From the NCBI RefSeq assembly GCF_043195105.1, contig NZ_JBAFWO010000007.1: a stretch of 64,000 nucleotides of DNA. One strand, given 5' to 3'. The notes beneath the pieces were generated by a model, which made no database searches, was not told the origin of the DNA, and saw only the letters and a program-made list of their open reading frames with translations. Position numbers and translations under genes: made by a program. Numbering within the stretch: position 1 is the stretch's first letter; every line of letters starts with the position of its first letter. The stretch comes from NCEH01 sp002257205 (GTDB lineage: Bacteria > Pseudomonadota > Alphaproteobacteria > Rhizobiales > Xanthobacteraceae). This document shows, piece by piece, positions 35,135-43,717 of this stretch.

Positions 35135-35362
35135 TCAGGCGACGAAGAGCAGAACCAGCGCGACGACCAGCGAGAAGATGCCGAGACCTTCCGCGAGCGC
35201 GGCACCGATGAAGGCGCGGGCAAACTGGCCGTCGGCGGCCGACGGGTTGCGCAGGGCGCCGGAGAGGAAGTTTCCGAAAATGTTACCGACGCCAATGCCG
35301 GCCAGGCCCATGCCCAGGCAGGCGATACCGGCGCCCAGGAACTTTGCAGCATCCGCTTCCAT
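35135..35362 (-). CDS. atpE: ATP synthase F0 subunit c
   Basis: The ring-forming, ion-carrying subunit. The 75-residue hairpin has helix 1 with the packed glycine motif ('GAGIACLGMGLAGIGVG'), the polar loop 'RNPSAADG', and helix 2 with the essential carboxylate Glu58 in 'FIGAALAEGLGIFSLVVALV'. The residues around Glu58 lack the extra polar ligands of Na+-type rings, so it is a proton-driven enzyme. A ribosome binding site (AAGGAG) precedes the ATG at 35362. Confidence 0.97.
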   Translation of the reverse strand: MEADAAKFLGAGIACLGMGLAGIGVGNIFGNFLSGALRNPSAADGQFARAFIGAALAEGLGIFSLVVALVLLFVA

Positions 35363-35421
35363 TGTTCTGCTCCTTGAAAAACACGCTTGGGTGGTATTCG
35401 GGTTGCGATGGCGGTCCGAGG

Positions 35422-36174
35422 TCAGTGCCCCGGGTGGACCGCATCGTTGAGATAGATCGAGGTGAGGACCGCAAACACATAGGCTTGCAGCACCGCGACC
35501 AGAAGCTCGAGCGCGGTGAGTGCCACGATCATGAAGAAGGGCAGGGTCGCGCCGAACATGCCGGCAATGCCCGCCGAAGACAGGCCGACGACGAAGAAGG
35601 CAAACACCTTCAGCGCGATATGGCCGGCCAGCATGTTGGCGAACAGACGCAGCGACAGGCTGATGGGGCGCGAGAGGAAGGACACCACTTCGATCAGCAC
35701 GACGAACGGGAGCAGGAAGCTCGGCACGCCCGATGGCACGAACAGGTGGAGGAAATGGGTGCCGTGGCGCCAGAAGCCGTAGATCACCACGGTGCCGATC
35801 ACCAGCAGCGCGAGCGCGGCCGTCACGATGATATGGGCGGTGATGGTGAAGGTGTAGGGCACGAGGCCGATGACATTGGCCACGAACACAAACATGAAGA
35901 GCGAGAACACCAGCGGGAAGAACACCATGCCTTCGTTGCCGGCGGAGTCTCGAACCATCTTGGCGATGAATTCATAGCTCATCTCCGCCACCGACTGCAT
36001 GCGGCCCGGCACCAGGGTGCGGCCACGCGTGGCGAAGGTGAGGAACAGGAAGATCGCCCCGACGATCCCGATCATGAAGGCGGAGGCGTTGGTGAAGGAG
36101 AACGAGACGCCGCTGACCCTCAGCAGGTCCGCGTAACGTTGCACTTCAAACTGGTGGATCGGATCAATGTTCAT
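35422..36174 (-). CDS. atpB: ATP synthase F0 subunit a
   Basis: Subunit a provides the proton half-channels next to the c ring. The 250-residue product has five to six membrane helices and the essential arginine in 'PISLSLRLFANMLAGHIALK', with 'MVFFPLVFSLFMFVFVANVI' and 'GLVPYTFTITAHIIVTAALA' upstream. The ATG at 36174 (MNIDPIHQFEVQ) is the conserved start and has GAGGCG upstream; the longer frame to 36222 is not supported. It is second in the F0 operon after atpI. Confidence 0.97.
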   Translation of the reverse strand: MNIDPIHQFEVQRYADLLRVSGVSFSFTNASAFMIGIVGAIFLFLTFATRGRTLVPGRMQSVAEMSYEFIAKMVRDSAGNEGMVFFPLVFSLFMFVFVANVIGLVPYTFTITAHIIVTAALALLVIGTVVIYGFWRHGTHFLHLFVPSGVPSFLLPFVVLIEVVSFLSRPISLSLRLFANMLAGHIALKVFAFFVVGLSSAGIAGMFGATLPFFMIVALTALELLVAVLQAYVFAVLTSIYLNDAVHPGH

Positions 36175-36259
36175 CCGACTCGCCTCTGTCTCAAGCGGCT
36201 CGCGAGAGCCGTGCCAAACCAACGGCTTGCGCCGCGAAAAACGATGCGACCCCTCGGGC

Positions 36260-36646
36260 TCACGCCTTCGGGCCGCTTTTTTTGCCGGTCTCTCCCGCCG
36301 CCCGCAGCATGTTCATCACGCCGGCGCCGAAACCAACCAAAGTGAAAACAAGCATCCCCCAGGGCGCCACGTCGAAGACGGTGTCGATGCCCCAGCCAAT
36401 GAGTGCCCCCACCAGAACCCCGGCAACGAACTCCGATCCCAAACGGAAGGCCATGGCCATTCCAGAGGATGTGGACGTATCGTTCCGTGAACCCGCCGGC
36501 TGCGATTGGTCTTTCGGCCGAGCCTTGTCAAGCGCGGCATTGAGCCGCTGAAGACGCTCGGAGAGGGCAGAGTCCGCCTCTTCGTTCGCCTGCTTTCCAG
36601 GTCGTCCGTCAGGTGTCCGATGATCGGAGCCTGAACCCTCCGGCAT
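36260..36646 (-). CDS. atpI: ATP synthase accessory protein AtpI
   Basis: A 128-residue protein with a hydrophilic N-terminal half (including the 'LSERLQRLNAALDKARPKDQ' helix) and two C-terminal membrane helices ('EFVAGVLVGALIGWGIDTVF', 'WGMLVFTLVGFGAGVMNMLR'), the Pfam AtpI/AtpZ-like layout. It helps assemble the c ring or handles Mg2+/Ca2+; its exact job is debated. It is the first gene of the F0 operon. The ATG at 36646 gives MPEGSGSD; a longer frame to 36724 would overlap the promoter. Confidence 0.93.
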   Translation of the reverse strand: MPEGSGSDHRTPDGRPGKQANEEADSALSERLQRLNAALDKARPKDQSQPAGSRNDTSTSSGMAMAFRLGSEFVAGVLVGALIGWGIDTVFDVAPWGMLVFTLVGFGAGVMNMLRAAGETGKKSGPKA

Positions 36647-36708
36647 GCTGAAAACTCCGGCTTCGAAGGAAGAAGGATCCGACGATCTCAGCACCGAAAC
36701 CGCGCCGC

Positions 36709-36738
36709 ACCATAGTTGCGCCAAAATGGGGTGTCAAG
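36709..36738 (-). promoter_or_regulatory. Promoter of the F0 ATP synthase operon
   Basis: On the minus strand CTTGAC (36738-36733), an 18-base spacer, and TATGGT (36714-36709). The same -10 (TATGGT) occurs before the glycine riboswitch. Upstream is an AT-rich stretch (TATATATA twice between 36749 and 36776) that could act as an UP element. Confidence 0.6.
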
Positions 36739-36775
36739 GCGAAGGTGACTATATATAAGTAATTGAAATATATAT

Positions 36776-36811
36776 AAAAAACGCGTTGTGCGACATCGTG
36801 GCCGACGCGTT
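36776..36811 (-). terminator. Terminator of smc
   Basis: AACGCGT and ACGCGTT pair across 17 bases just after the smc stop, followed on the minus strand by TTTTTTATATAT. It separates smc from the atp promoter. Confidence 0.65.
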
Positions 36812-39800
36812 CAACTCACCTCGCGTAACCTCTCGGCCGCCTGGAGATCCACCGAAACGAGCCGGGAAACCCCGCGCTCCGCCATTGTGACCCCGAACAA
36901 TCGATCCATATGCGCCATGGAAATGGGATTGTGGGTGATGACGAGAAAACGTGTGTCCGTGAGGCGCGTCATTTCGTCCATCAAGGCGCAGAACCGCTCC
37001 ACATTGGCATCGTCCAGCGGTGCGTCCACCTCGTCGAGCACGCAGATCGGCGCGGGATTCGTCAGGAACACGGCGAAGATCAGCGCCATCGCGGTCAGCG
37101 CCTGCTCGCCGCCCGAGAGCAAAGAGAGCGTCTGCGGCTTCTTGCCGGGCGGCTTGGCGATGATGTCGAGCCCGGCTTCCAGCGGGTCTTCCGCATCCGT
37201 GAGCACCAATTGCGCTTCGCCGCCGCCGAACAGCGTGTCGAACAGCTTGCGGAAATGGCCGTCCACCACCGTGAAGGAGGCCTGGAGGCGTTCGCGCGCC
37301 TCGCGGTTCAGGCTCTGGATGCCGGCGCGCAGGCGCTTGATGGCCTCGATCAGATCGTCGCGCTCACCGGCGAGATTGCCGTGCTGGCCCTCGGCTTCCT
37401 GAAGCTCCAGTTCAGCGCGCAAATTCACCGCGCCGAGTCGTTCGCGATCGCGGCGCGCCCGCTCCAGCGCGGCCTCGATGGCGCCAAGCTCCGGCAAAGG
37501 CGCGCCGGGCTCCAGGCCGGATTGCACGCGCGCGGTCTCGGGCGGACCTTCGAGCGCGTCGGCGATCTCCCGCATCAGGTCGTCGCGCCGCTGGCGCAGG
37601 GCATCGAGCCGCGCTTCGGCGCGGGCATTTTCCTCACGCGCGGCGGACATGGCCTCAAGCGTATCGCGGGCGGCGCGGTCGGCGGCCGCTTGGGCGGCTT
37701 CGCCTTCCACCAGGCGATCGGCGGCGGCGCGGCGGGCGGCCTCCGCCTTTTCCAATTCGCCCATGAGGATGCGGCGCTGGCGGCCGAGCTCCGCCGGCGC
37801 CTCCTCGGTATCCTCCAGGGCCGCCTGCGCCTCCGCGCGACGGGCCTCCAAGGCGGCGATGCGCTCCCCGGCGCCGCCGGCCCGCTGATTCCAGGAGCGC
37901 TCCTCGGCGGCGATCGCTTCAAGCCGCCGCACGCGGGTCGAGCGCTCGCGCAAAAGCGCGGCATGGGCGGCGCGGGTTTCGGCCAAAGCGGCGCGCCCCT
38001 GGGCCGCCTGGGCACGGGCTTGGGCGAGGGCGGCTTCCACCAAGGCGGGCGAATCGAGGGCGGCGAGCTCCGATTCGGCCCGGCGCTGCGCTTCTTCGGC
38101 TTCCGCGCGGGCGGCGGCGATTCGGGTGCGGGCTTCGCCCAGCGCGGAGAGGCGCGCCATGTGCTGGGCGGCCTTGCGCTCGGCGGCGGCCTCGGCCTCG
38201 CGCGCCAGATCGGCGGCGCGCTGGGCCGTGCGCCGCGCCTCGCGCGCCTGGGCTTCCTGGGCGGCGGCGGATTTGAGGCGGGTTTCCTGGGCGGCGAGCG
38301 CCGCGCGCGCGGCATCGAGGGCGGTCCGTGCCGCATCCACCTCGGCGTGCAGATCGGCGAGGCGGTTGCGCTCGGCGAGCCGGCGCGCGGCGGCGGTGGG
38401 CGCGTCGGCGGCGGCGAGAACGCCGTCCCAGCGCCACAGGTCCCCCTCGCGCGAGACCAGCCGCTGCCCGGGCTTCAGCATCTTTTGAAGCCGCGCCCCG
38501 TCCGCGCGCGCCACGATGCCCACTTGGGCGAGCCGCCGGGCGAGGGCCGGGGCGCCGCGCACATGGGCCGCAAGGGACACCGCTTCGCCCGGCAAAGCCG
38601 GGTCGAGCGCGTCGAAATCGGCCCCGGCCCAGCGCGCCGGGGCATCCGCCGCCACCGGCAGGTCGAGATCGTCGCCGAGCGCCGCGCCGAGGGCGATTTC
38701 ATAGCCCTTGTCCACATGCAGCAGGTCGGCGACCGGGGGAAAGCGGGCGTCGGAGGCTTGCAGCAGCTTTTCCAGCGTGCGCGCCTCGGCATCGAGCCGC
38801 CCGAAGGCGCGCTCCGCATCGGCGGCGCCGGGGCGCAGGGCTTCCAGGGCGCGCCGCGCGTCGGCCTGCTCGGCCTCGGCTTCGAGCGCGCTTTCCTCCG
38901 CCGCCTCCAGCCGGTCGCGGGCGATCAGCGCATCCTCGCGGCGGGCGTCCAGCAGGTCGGCGCCGGACTCCTTCATCAGCCGCTGCTCCTCCGCATCCAC
39001 GGAGGCGTGCTCGGCGGCATTGCGCAGAAGGCGTGCGCGAATATCGCGCAGGTTAGTGTCCAGGGCGGTGCGGCGTGCGCCGAGGTCGGCGAAGCTGGCG
39101 GTCTGCGCCTCCAGCATCTCCTCGGCCTCGGCGAGGCGGGCCTCGGCCTCCGCCAAGGCTTCGGCGGCCTCGCTTTCCTGCATCGCGGCGTCGGCCTGCG
39201 CGTCGGCGAGCTCGGCGGCTTCCTCCGCGAGGCGGGCGAGCACGCCGGAGGCGTCGGCGGACAGCGCGTCCTCGCGCACCATGTCCTGCGTCAATTGAGC
39301 CAGGCGCCGCTCCAGATCCTGCCGGCGGGCGGCGATGCGGCTCTCTTCCTTGTCCAGTTCGCCGAGCGCGAGCGACAGGCGCTGGAGCGCGGCGGCGGCC
39401 TCCACATCGGCCTGGCGCAGGGGCGGCAATTCGTGGGCCGCGATGGCCTGGAGGCGCGCCGCCTCGGCCTGGGCACGGGTGCGCTCGGCGCTTTCGCGCA
39501 CGGCGGCTTCCTGCGTGCGCTCGCCCTCCGCCAGGGTGCGCACCAATTCGCTCCAGCGCAGCCAGAACAGGGTCGCCTCGTTGCGGCGGATCTCCTCGGC
39601 CACCGCGCGATAACGCACCGCCTGCTTGGATTGCCGGCGCAGGCTCTCCACCTGGGCCGACATCTGGGTGATGACATCGTCCAGGCGCAGCAGATTCTGT
39701 TCGGCGGCCTTCAGGCGCACTTCCGCTTCGTGACGGCGCGCGTGCAGGCCGGCGACGCCGGCGGCCTCTTCCAGGATGCGCCGCCGGGCGGCGGGCTTGG

Positions 39801-40263
39801 CGCCGACGATCTCGCCGATCTGCCCCTGCCGCACCAGAGCGGGCGAGCGCGCGCCGGTGGAGGCGTCGGCAAACAGCAGATGCACGTCGCGGGCGCGCAC
39901 GTCGCGGCCGTTGATTCGGTAGTGCGAACCCTGGCCGCGGTCGATCTTGCGCACCACTTCCAGATGATCGGAATCGTTGAAGCCGGCGGGCGCGGTGCGG
40001 TCGCTATTGTCGAGATGCAGCACCACTTCGGCGGTGTTGCGCGCCGGCCGGCCGGTGGTGCCGGAGAAGATGACATCGTCCATGTCATTGGCGCGAAACG
40101 CCTTGTGCGAGCTTTCGCCCATCACCCAGCGCATCGCCTCGACCAGGTTGGACTTGCCGCAGCCGTTCGGCCCCACCACCCCGGTGAGGCCGGGCTCGAT
40201 CAGCATGTCGGAGGGCTCGACGAAGGTTTTGAAGCCGACGAGCCGCAGGCGGGTGAATTTCAT
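36811..40263 (-). CDS. smc: Chromosome segregation protein SMC
   Basis: SMC dimers organise and separate daughter chromosomes with ScpA and ScpB. The 1150-residue product has the N-terminal ATPase half with Walker A ('GVVGPNGCGKSNLVEAMRWV'), two very long Ala/Glu/Arg-rich coiled coils, a hinge (about residues 500-620), and the C-terminal half with the ABC signature 'LSLLSGGEQALTAMALIFAV' and Walker B 'PAPICVLDEVDAPLDDANVE'. The coiled coils are unusually Ala-rich. The ATG at 40263 (MKFTRLRLVGFKTF) is the family start; a TTG at 40281 is open but not needed. It is divergent from the CnoX gene, with a 298-bp gap in which I see no clear motif. Confidence 0.97.
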   Translation of the reverse strand: MKFTRLRLVGFKTFVEPSDMLIEPGLTGVVGPNGCGKSNLVEAMRWVMGESSHKAFRANDMDDVIFSGTTGRPARNTAEVVLHLDNSDRTAPAGFNDSDHLEVVRKIDRGQGSHYRINGRDVRARDVHLLFADASTGARSPALVRQGQIGEIVGAKPAARRRILEEAAGVAGLHARRHEAEVRLKAAEQNLLRLDDVITQMSAQVESLRRQSKQAVRYRAVAEEIRRNEATLFWLRWSELVRTLAEGERTQEAAVRESAERTRAQAEAARLQAIAAHELPPLRQADVEAAAALQRLSLALGELDKEESRIAARRQDLERRLAQLTQDMVREDALSADASGVLARLAEEAAELADAQADAAMQESEAAEALAEAEARLAEAEEMLEAQTASFADLGARRTALDTNLRDIRARLLRNAAEHASVDAEEQRLMKESGADLLDARREDALIARDRLEAAEESALEAEAEQADARRALEALRPGAADAERAFGRLDAEARTLEKLLQASDARFPPVADLLHVDKGYEIALGAALGDDLDLPVAADAPARWAGADFDALDPALPGEAVSLAAHVRGAPALARRLAQVGIVARADGARLQKMLKPGQRLVSREGDLWRWDGVLAAADAPTAAARRLAERNRLADLHAEVDAARTALDAARAALAAQETRLKSAAAQEAQAREARRTAQRAADLAREAEAAAERKAAQHMARLSALGEARTRIAAARAEAEEAQRRAESELAALDSPALVEAALAQARAQAAQGRAALAETRAAHAALLRERSTRVRRLEAIAAEERSWNQRAGGAGERIAALEARRAEAQAALEDTEEAPAELGRQRRILMGELEKAEAARRAAADRLVEGEAAQAAADRAARDTLEAMSAAREENARAEARLDALRQRRDDLMREIADALEGPPETARVQSGLEPGAPLPELGAIEAALERARRDRERLGAVNLRAELELQEAEGQHGNLAGERDDLIEAIKRLRAGIQSLNREARERLQASFTVVDGHFRKLFDTLFGGGEAQLVLTDAEDPLEAGLDIIAKPPGKKPQTLSLLSGGEQALTAMALIFAVFLTNPAPICVLDEVDAPLDDANVERFCALMDEMTRLTDTRFLVITHNPISMAHMDRLFGVTMAERGVSRLVSVDLQAAERLREVS

Positions 40264-40561
40264 TAGGGGCGGTTGTGCCAATCCCGGTGGCCTTGGTCAA
40301 ACAGCGTGCCCGTCGCGCGCGCCAAGGGCAAGGCGCGCCGCCTCCGGCCGGGGCTTGCAGCCGCGATGATCCACAGCCTGGAGGTGCGCGCGCAGGTGCG
40401 CTGCTGCCCCTGGGGGAGGGGCGGCGGGCGATTTGGCGTCCGCAAGCATGGCGGCGCGCGGGATTTGCGGCTAGAAGCTCAGCGGATGAGATTGCGTCGC
40501 GCGCCGGAACGCCCATCTAAGGGCGGAGCGAGACCCAAAAGAGTTTTCGAAGGACAGGCCC

Positions 40562-41491
40562 ATGCTGTTCAATCAAGCAGGCGCAGCCAATGATGCGGCT
40601 GCTGGCGCCTTGGGCGCCGGCGACGATCTGGTGACCGAGACCACCACCCAGACCTTCATGGCCGACGTGATCGAGGAATCCAAGCGCCGCCCGGTGCTGG
40701 TGGATTTCTGGGCGCCGTGGTGCGGCCCGTGCAAGACCCTCGGCCCGATCATCGAGAAATCGGTGAAGGCCACCAAGGGCAAGGTCAAGCTGGTCAAGAT
40801 GAATATCGACGACCACCCGGCGGTTGCCGGGAAGCTGGGCATTCAGTCCATTCCCACCGTCTATGCCTTCGTCAACGGCCAGCCGGTGGACGGCTTCATG
40901 GGCGCGCTGCCGGAAGGCCAGGTGAAGTCCTTCATTGAGCGTCTTCTCGGCGGAGCGGTGAACCCGGATGCGGCCGAGCTGCTCGCCGCCGGCGAGGCCG
41001 CGCTGGCGGAGGGGGACGCTGCGGGCGCGGCGGAGGTGTTCGCCCATATCCTGTCCGAGGATCCGGAAAACCTGAAGGCGCTCGGCGGGTTCGTGCGCGC
41101 GCAGGTGCTGGCCGGCGCCCTGGAAGAGGCGAAGGAAACGCTGGCGAGCATTCCCGCCGCCAAGCAGAGCGACAGCGCCATCACCGCCGCGCGGGCGGCG
41201 CTCGATCTGGCGGAGCAGGCCGCCGCGCTGGGCGATGCCGCCCCGCTCGAAGCCAAGGTCAATGCCGATCCCGCCGACCATCAGGCGCGGTTCGACCTTG
41301 CCGTCGCGCTCAATGCCAAGGGCCTGCGCGACCAGGCGCTCGCCCATCTGCTGGAAATCGTCAAGCGCGACCGCGCCTGGAACGAGGACGGGGCGCGCAA
41401 GCAATTGGTGCAGTTCTTCGAAGCCTGGGGACCGACCGATCCATCGACGGTCGCCGGCCGCAAGAAGCTTTCCGCGATTCTGTTCGCTTAA
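40562..41491 (+). CDS. Thioredoxin-TPR co-chaperone (CnoX/YbbN-like)
   Basis: A 309-residue fusion of an N-terminal thioredoxin domain ('RPVLVDFWAPWCGPCKTLGP', 'KLGIQSIPTVYAFVNGQPVD') and C-terminal TPR-like repeats (about 135-309). The E. coli homologue CnoX hands substrates to GroEL and DnaK and has lost the redox cysteines. This protein keeps a full CGPC site, so it is probably also redox active, as in alphaproteobacterial CnoX. It lies 9 bp upstream of a LON-domain gene and they are probably cotranscribed, linking two protein-quality-control products. The ATG at 40562 has AAGGAC upstream. Confidence 0.92.
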   Translation: MLFNQAGAANDAAAGALGAGDDLVTETTTQTFMADVIEESKRRPVLVDFWAPWCGPCKTLGPIIEKSVKATKGKVKLVKMNIDDHPAVAGKLGIQSIPTVYAFVNGQPVDGFMGALPEGQVKSFIERLLGGAVNPDAAELLAAGEAALAEGDAAGAAEVFAHILSEDPENLKALGGFVRAQVLAGALEEAKETLASIPAAKQSDSAITAARAALDLAEQAAALGDAAPLEAKVNADPADHQARFDLAVALNAKGLRDQALAHLLEIVKRDRAWNEDGARKQLVQFFEAWGPTDPSTVAGRKKLSAILFA

Positions 41492-41500
41492 GGGACGCGC

Positions 41501-42172
41501 GTGGCCAAGCATCGCTCCTATCATTCGCCGGCGGACCTGCCGGCGACCTTGCCGGTGTTCCCGCTCGCGGGCGCGCTGCTGCTGCCGCGCGCCGAATTGC
41601 CGCTCAATATTTTCGAGCCGCGCTATCTTGAGATGATCGACGATGCGCTCGCGGGCGAGCGGCTGATCGCCATGGTCCAGCCGGACGAGAGCAAGCCCGA
41701 GGGGCCGCACGGGCCGGTGCTGTTCCAGGTGGGCTGCATCGGCCGCATCACCCAGTTCAGCGAGACCGGCGACGGGCGCTATCTCATCACCTTGTCCGGC
41801 ATCTGCCGCTTCAAGGTGGGCGCGGACCTCGACGTGGACACGCCGTATCGGCGGATCGCCATCGATCCGAGCCCCTATGCGCACGATTTCCAGGAAAGCG
41901 CGGGCGAGGACGAGGTGGACCGCACCGCGCTGCTCGCGGCGCTGGCCGCGTTTCTGGAGGCGAACCAGCTGGAAGCCGATTGGGACGGCATCCAGCAGGC
42001 CGGTACGGAAACCCTGGTGAACGCGCTTTCGGTGATGTCGCCCTATGGCGCGCTGGAAAAACAGGCGCTGCTGGAAGCGCAGGACCTGAAGGCGCGGGCC
42101 GAAATGCTGGTCGCCATCACCCAGATGATGCTGGCCCGCATGCCGGGAGACGGCGAGGCGCCCCTTCAATAG
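41501..42172 (+). CDS. LON substrate-binding-domain protein
   Basis: A 223-residue protein consisting of the N-terminal domain of Lon protease only: 'LPVFPLAGALLLPRAELPLN', 'IFEPRYLEMIDDALAGERLI', 'GCIGRITQFSETGDGRYLIT' and 'LSGICRFKVG', with no AAA+ or protease part. Stand-alone LON proteins are common in alphaproteobacteria and their role is not settled. The start is a GTG at 41501 with TAAGGGA upstream, 9 bp after the CnoX stop. It converges on a small membrane-protein gene. Confidence 0.92.
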   Translation: MAKHRSYHSPADLPATLPVFPLAGALLLPRAELPLNIFEPRYLEMIDDALAGERLIAMVQPDESKPEGPHGPVLFQVGCIGRITQFSETGDGRYLITLSGICRFKVGADLDVDTPYRRIAIDPSPYAHDFQESAGEDEVDRTALLAALAAFLEANQLEADWDGIQQAGTETLVNALSVMSPYGALEKQALLEAQDLKARAEMLVAITQMMLARMPGDGEAPLQ

Positions 42173-42206
42173 ACTGAGGCGCCGCAAATGGTGGCGCTGC
42201 CGATCC

Positions 42207-42551
42207 TCAGGGTTCCACCGCGAAGCGCAGCCGCCCCGCCGGGGCGAGGGTGTCGAGATCGAAGGTGCGCACCTCGACCGCGCCGCCCACGTCCAGCGTC
42301 ACGACCAGAAGCTTGTCCGCCACCGCCGTTGAGACGATGCGCGCGCCTTTCGGCAAAGCGGCGGTGATATCGCTGGCCTTCTGGCCCTTGGCGCGCAACA
42401 TGCGATAGCCGATCACGCCGAACACGGATGCGACCCCGAGCATCATGATGAGGCCGGACACCAGGGAAAAGCGCCGCACTTTTTTCAGCACGCGCTCCTG
42501 GGCGGGTGAGAGTTCCTCTTGAGGTTCGGGATCGGGTGAAGTGAAAACCAT
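42207..42551 (-). CDS. Small single-pass membrane protein, function unknown
   Basis: A 114-residue protein with a charged N-terminus ('SPDPEPQEELSPAQERVLKK'), one membrane helix ('LVSGLIMMLGVASVFGVIGY'), and a C-terminal beta-rich domain ('GARIVSTAVADKLLVVTLDV', 'VRTFDLDTLAPAGRLRF'). I believe it belongs to a conserved Rhizobiales family of unknown function. Its ATG (42551-42549) shares the tetranucleotide CATG with the ATG of the divergent rluD gene, so the two genes have no intergenic space and each promoter must lie inside the other. Confidence 0.8.
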   Translation of the reverse strand: MVFTSPDPEPQEELSPAQERVLKKVRRFSLVSGLIMMLGVASVFGVIGYRMLRAKGQKASDITAALPKGARIVSTAVADKLLVVTLDVGGAVEVRTFDLDTLAPAGRLRFAVEP

Positions 42552-43599
42552 GAACAAGCCTGACTGGGTGGATGAAGACGCCGTTCTCGACGTGCTGGAC
42601 GAGGCTTCCGAAGGCGAGATCGACCATGAGGTCGTCGTGCCTTTAGAAGACGTGGACGCGCGCATCGACCGCGTGCTCGCCGCCCGGCTCGACGGGCTGA
42701 GCCGGACCCGCATCCAGCGCCTGGTGGCGGAAGGGCGCGTGACCAACGGCGGGCGAGTGGTAGGAGACGTTTCCGAGCGGGTCAATGCCGGCGACGTGCT
42801 CCGCCTGCGCGTGCCGGCCCCCGAACCCGCCGAACCCGTGCCCGAGGCGATGGATCTCTCCATCGCCCATGAGGACGATCACCTGATCGTGGTGGACAAG
42901 CCGGCGGGGCTGGTGGTGCATCCCGCGCCCGGCCATTGGTCCGGCACGCTGGTGAACGGCCTGCTGCATCATTGCGGCGCCAGCCTCTCGGGCATCGGCG
43001 GGGTGCGCCGGCCCGGCATCGTGCATCGGCTGGACAAGGATACGTCCGGCCTGCTGGTGGTGGCGAAGACCGATGCCGCCCATGCGGCGCTTTCCGCCCA
43101 GTTCGCCGACCACGGCCGCACCGGCCCGCTGGACCGCGCCTATCTCGCCTTCGTCTGGGGCGTCCCCGCCCAGCGCGGCACGGTGAACGCGCCCATCGAC
43201 CGGCATCCCTCCAGCCGCCAGAAAATGGCGGTGCGCACCGGCGGACGCGAGGCCGTGACCCATTGGGAGGTGCGGGCAACCTTCCTCGATAGCGCTGGAG
43301 CGCCGGTGGCGAGCCTGGTGGAATGCCAGCTGGAGACCGGGCGCACCCACCAGATTCGCGTCCACATGGCCCATGTCGGGCACCCGCTTCTGGGGGACGA
43401 GGTCTATGGGCAGGGCTTCCGCACCAAGGCGGCGCGGCTTGCGCCGGACGCGCGCGCCGCGCTGCTCGCCCTCGACCGGCAGGCGCTGCACGCCACCCGG
43501 CTTGGATTCGCGCACCCGGCCGGCGGGGAGACGCTGACCTTCGACAGCCCGCTTCCATCCGAATTGGCATTGCTTCTGGAGAAGCTCTCGACGTCGTGA
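42550..43599 (+). CDS. rluD: 23S rRNA pseudouridine synthase, RluA/RluD family
   Basis: RluD makes pseudouridines in helix 69 of 23S rRNA. The 349-residue product has an N-terminal S4 RNA-binding domain ('LSRTRIQRLVAEGRVTNGGR'), the catalytic domain with the Asp in 'GIVHRLDKDTSGLLVVAKTD', 'HPSSRQKMAVRTGGREAVTH' and 'CQLETGRTHQIRVHMAHVGH'. The last two are typical of RluD. The start may be the ATG at 42550 or the GTG at 42541; GGGTGAAG upstream suits both. rpoH follows after 118 bp. Confidence 0.93.
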   Translation: MNKPDWVDEDAVLDVLDEASEGEIDHEVVVPLEDVDARIDRVLAARLDGLSRTRIQRLVAEGRVTNGGRVVGDVSERVNAGDVLRLRVPAPEPAEPVPEAMDLSIAHEDDHLIVVDKPAGLVVHPAPGHWSGTLVNGLLHHCGASLSGIGGVRRPGIVHRLDKDTSGLLVVAKTDAAHAALSAQFADHGRTGPLDRAYLAFVWGVPAQRGTVNAPIDRHPSSRQKMAVRTGGREAVTHWEVRATFLDSAGAPVASLVECQLETGRTHQIRVHMAHVGHPLLGDEVYGQGFRTKAARLAPDARAALLALDRQALHATRLGFAHPAGGETLTFDSPLPSELALLLEKLSTS

Positions 43600-43717
43600 C
43601 GGGATCGAACCTAGCCCTCGTGCGTTAGACCCTATATGGTTCGCGGTTGCGGTCGGCGAAAGCGGCCGCGCATGTGGTCGCTTGCGCTTGAGGGCCACGA
43701 CATCAAGGAGGCCGCCC

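Noticed and set aside
36910..40266. A 1118-codon open frame antisense to smc.
   Set aside because: A shadow of the Ala/Glu/Arg-rich coiled-coil codons; no domains, no sensible start context.
43600..43640. CCTATAT upstream of rpoH as an autoregulated RpoH promoter.
   Set aside because: No CTTG-type -35 is found at 16-18 bases upstream, so the promoter cannot be supported.
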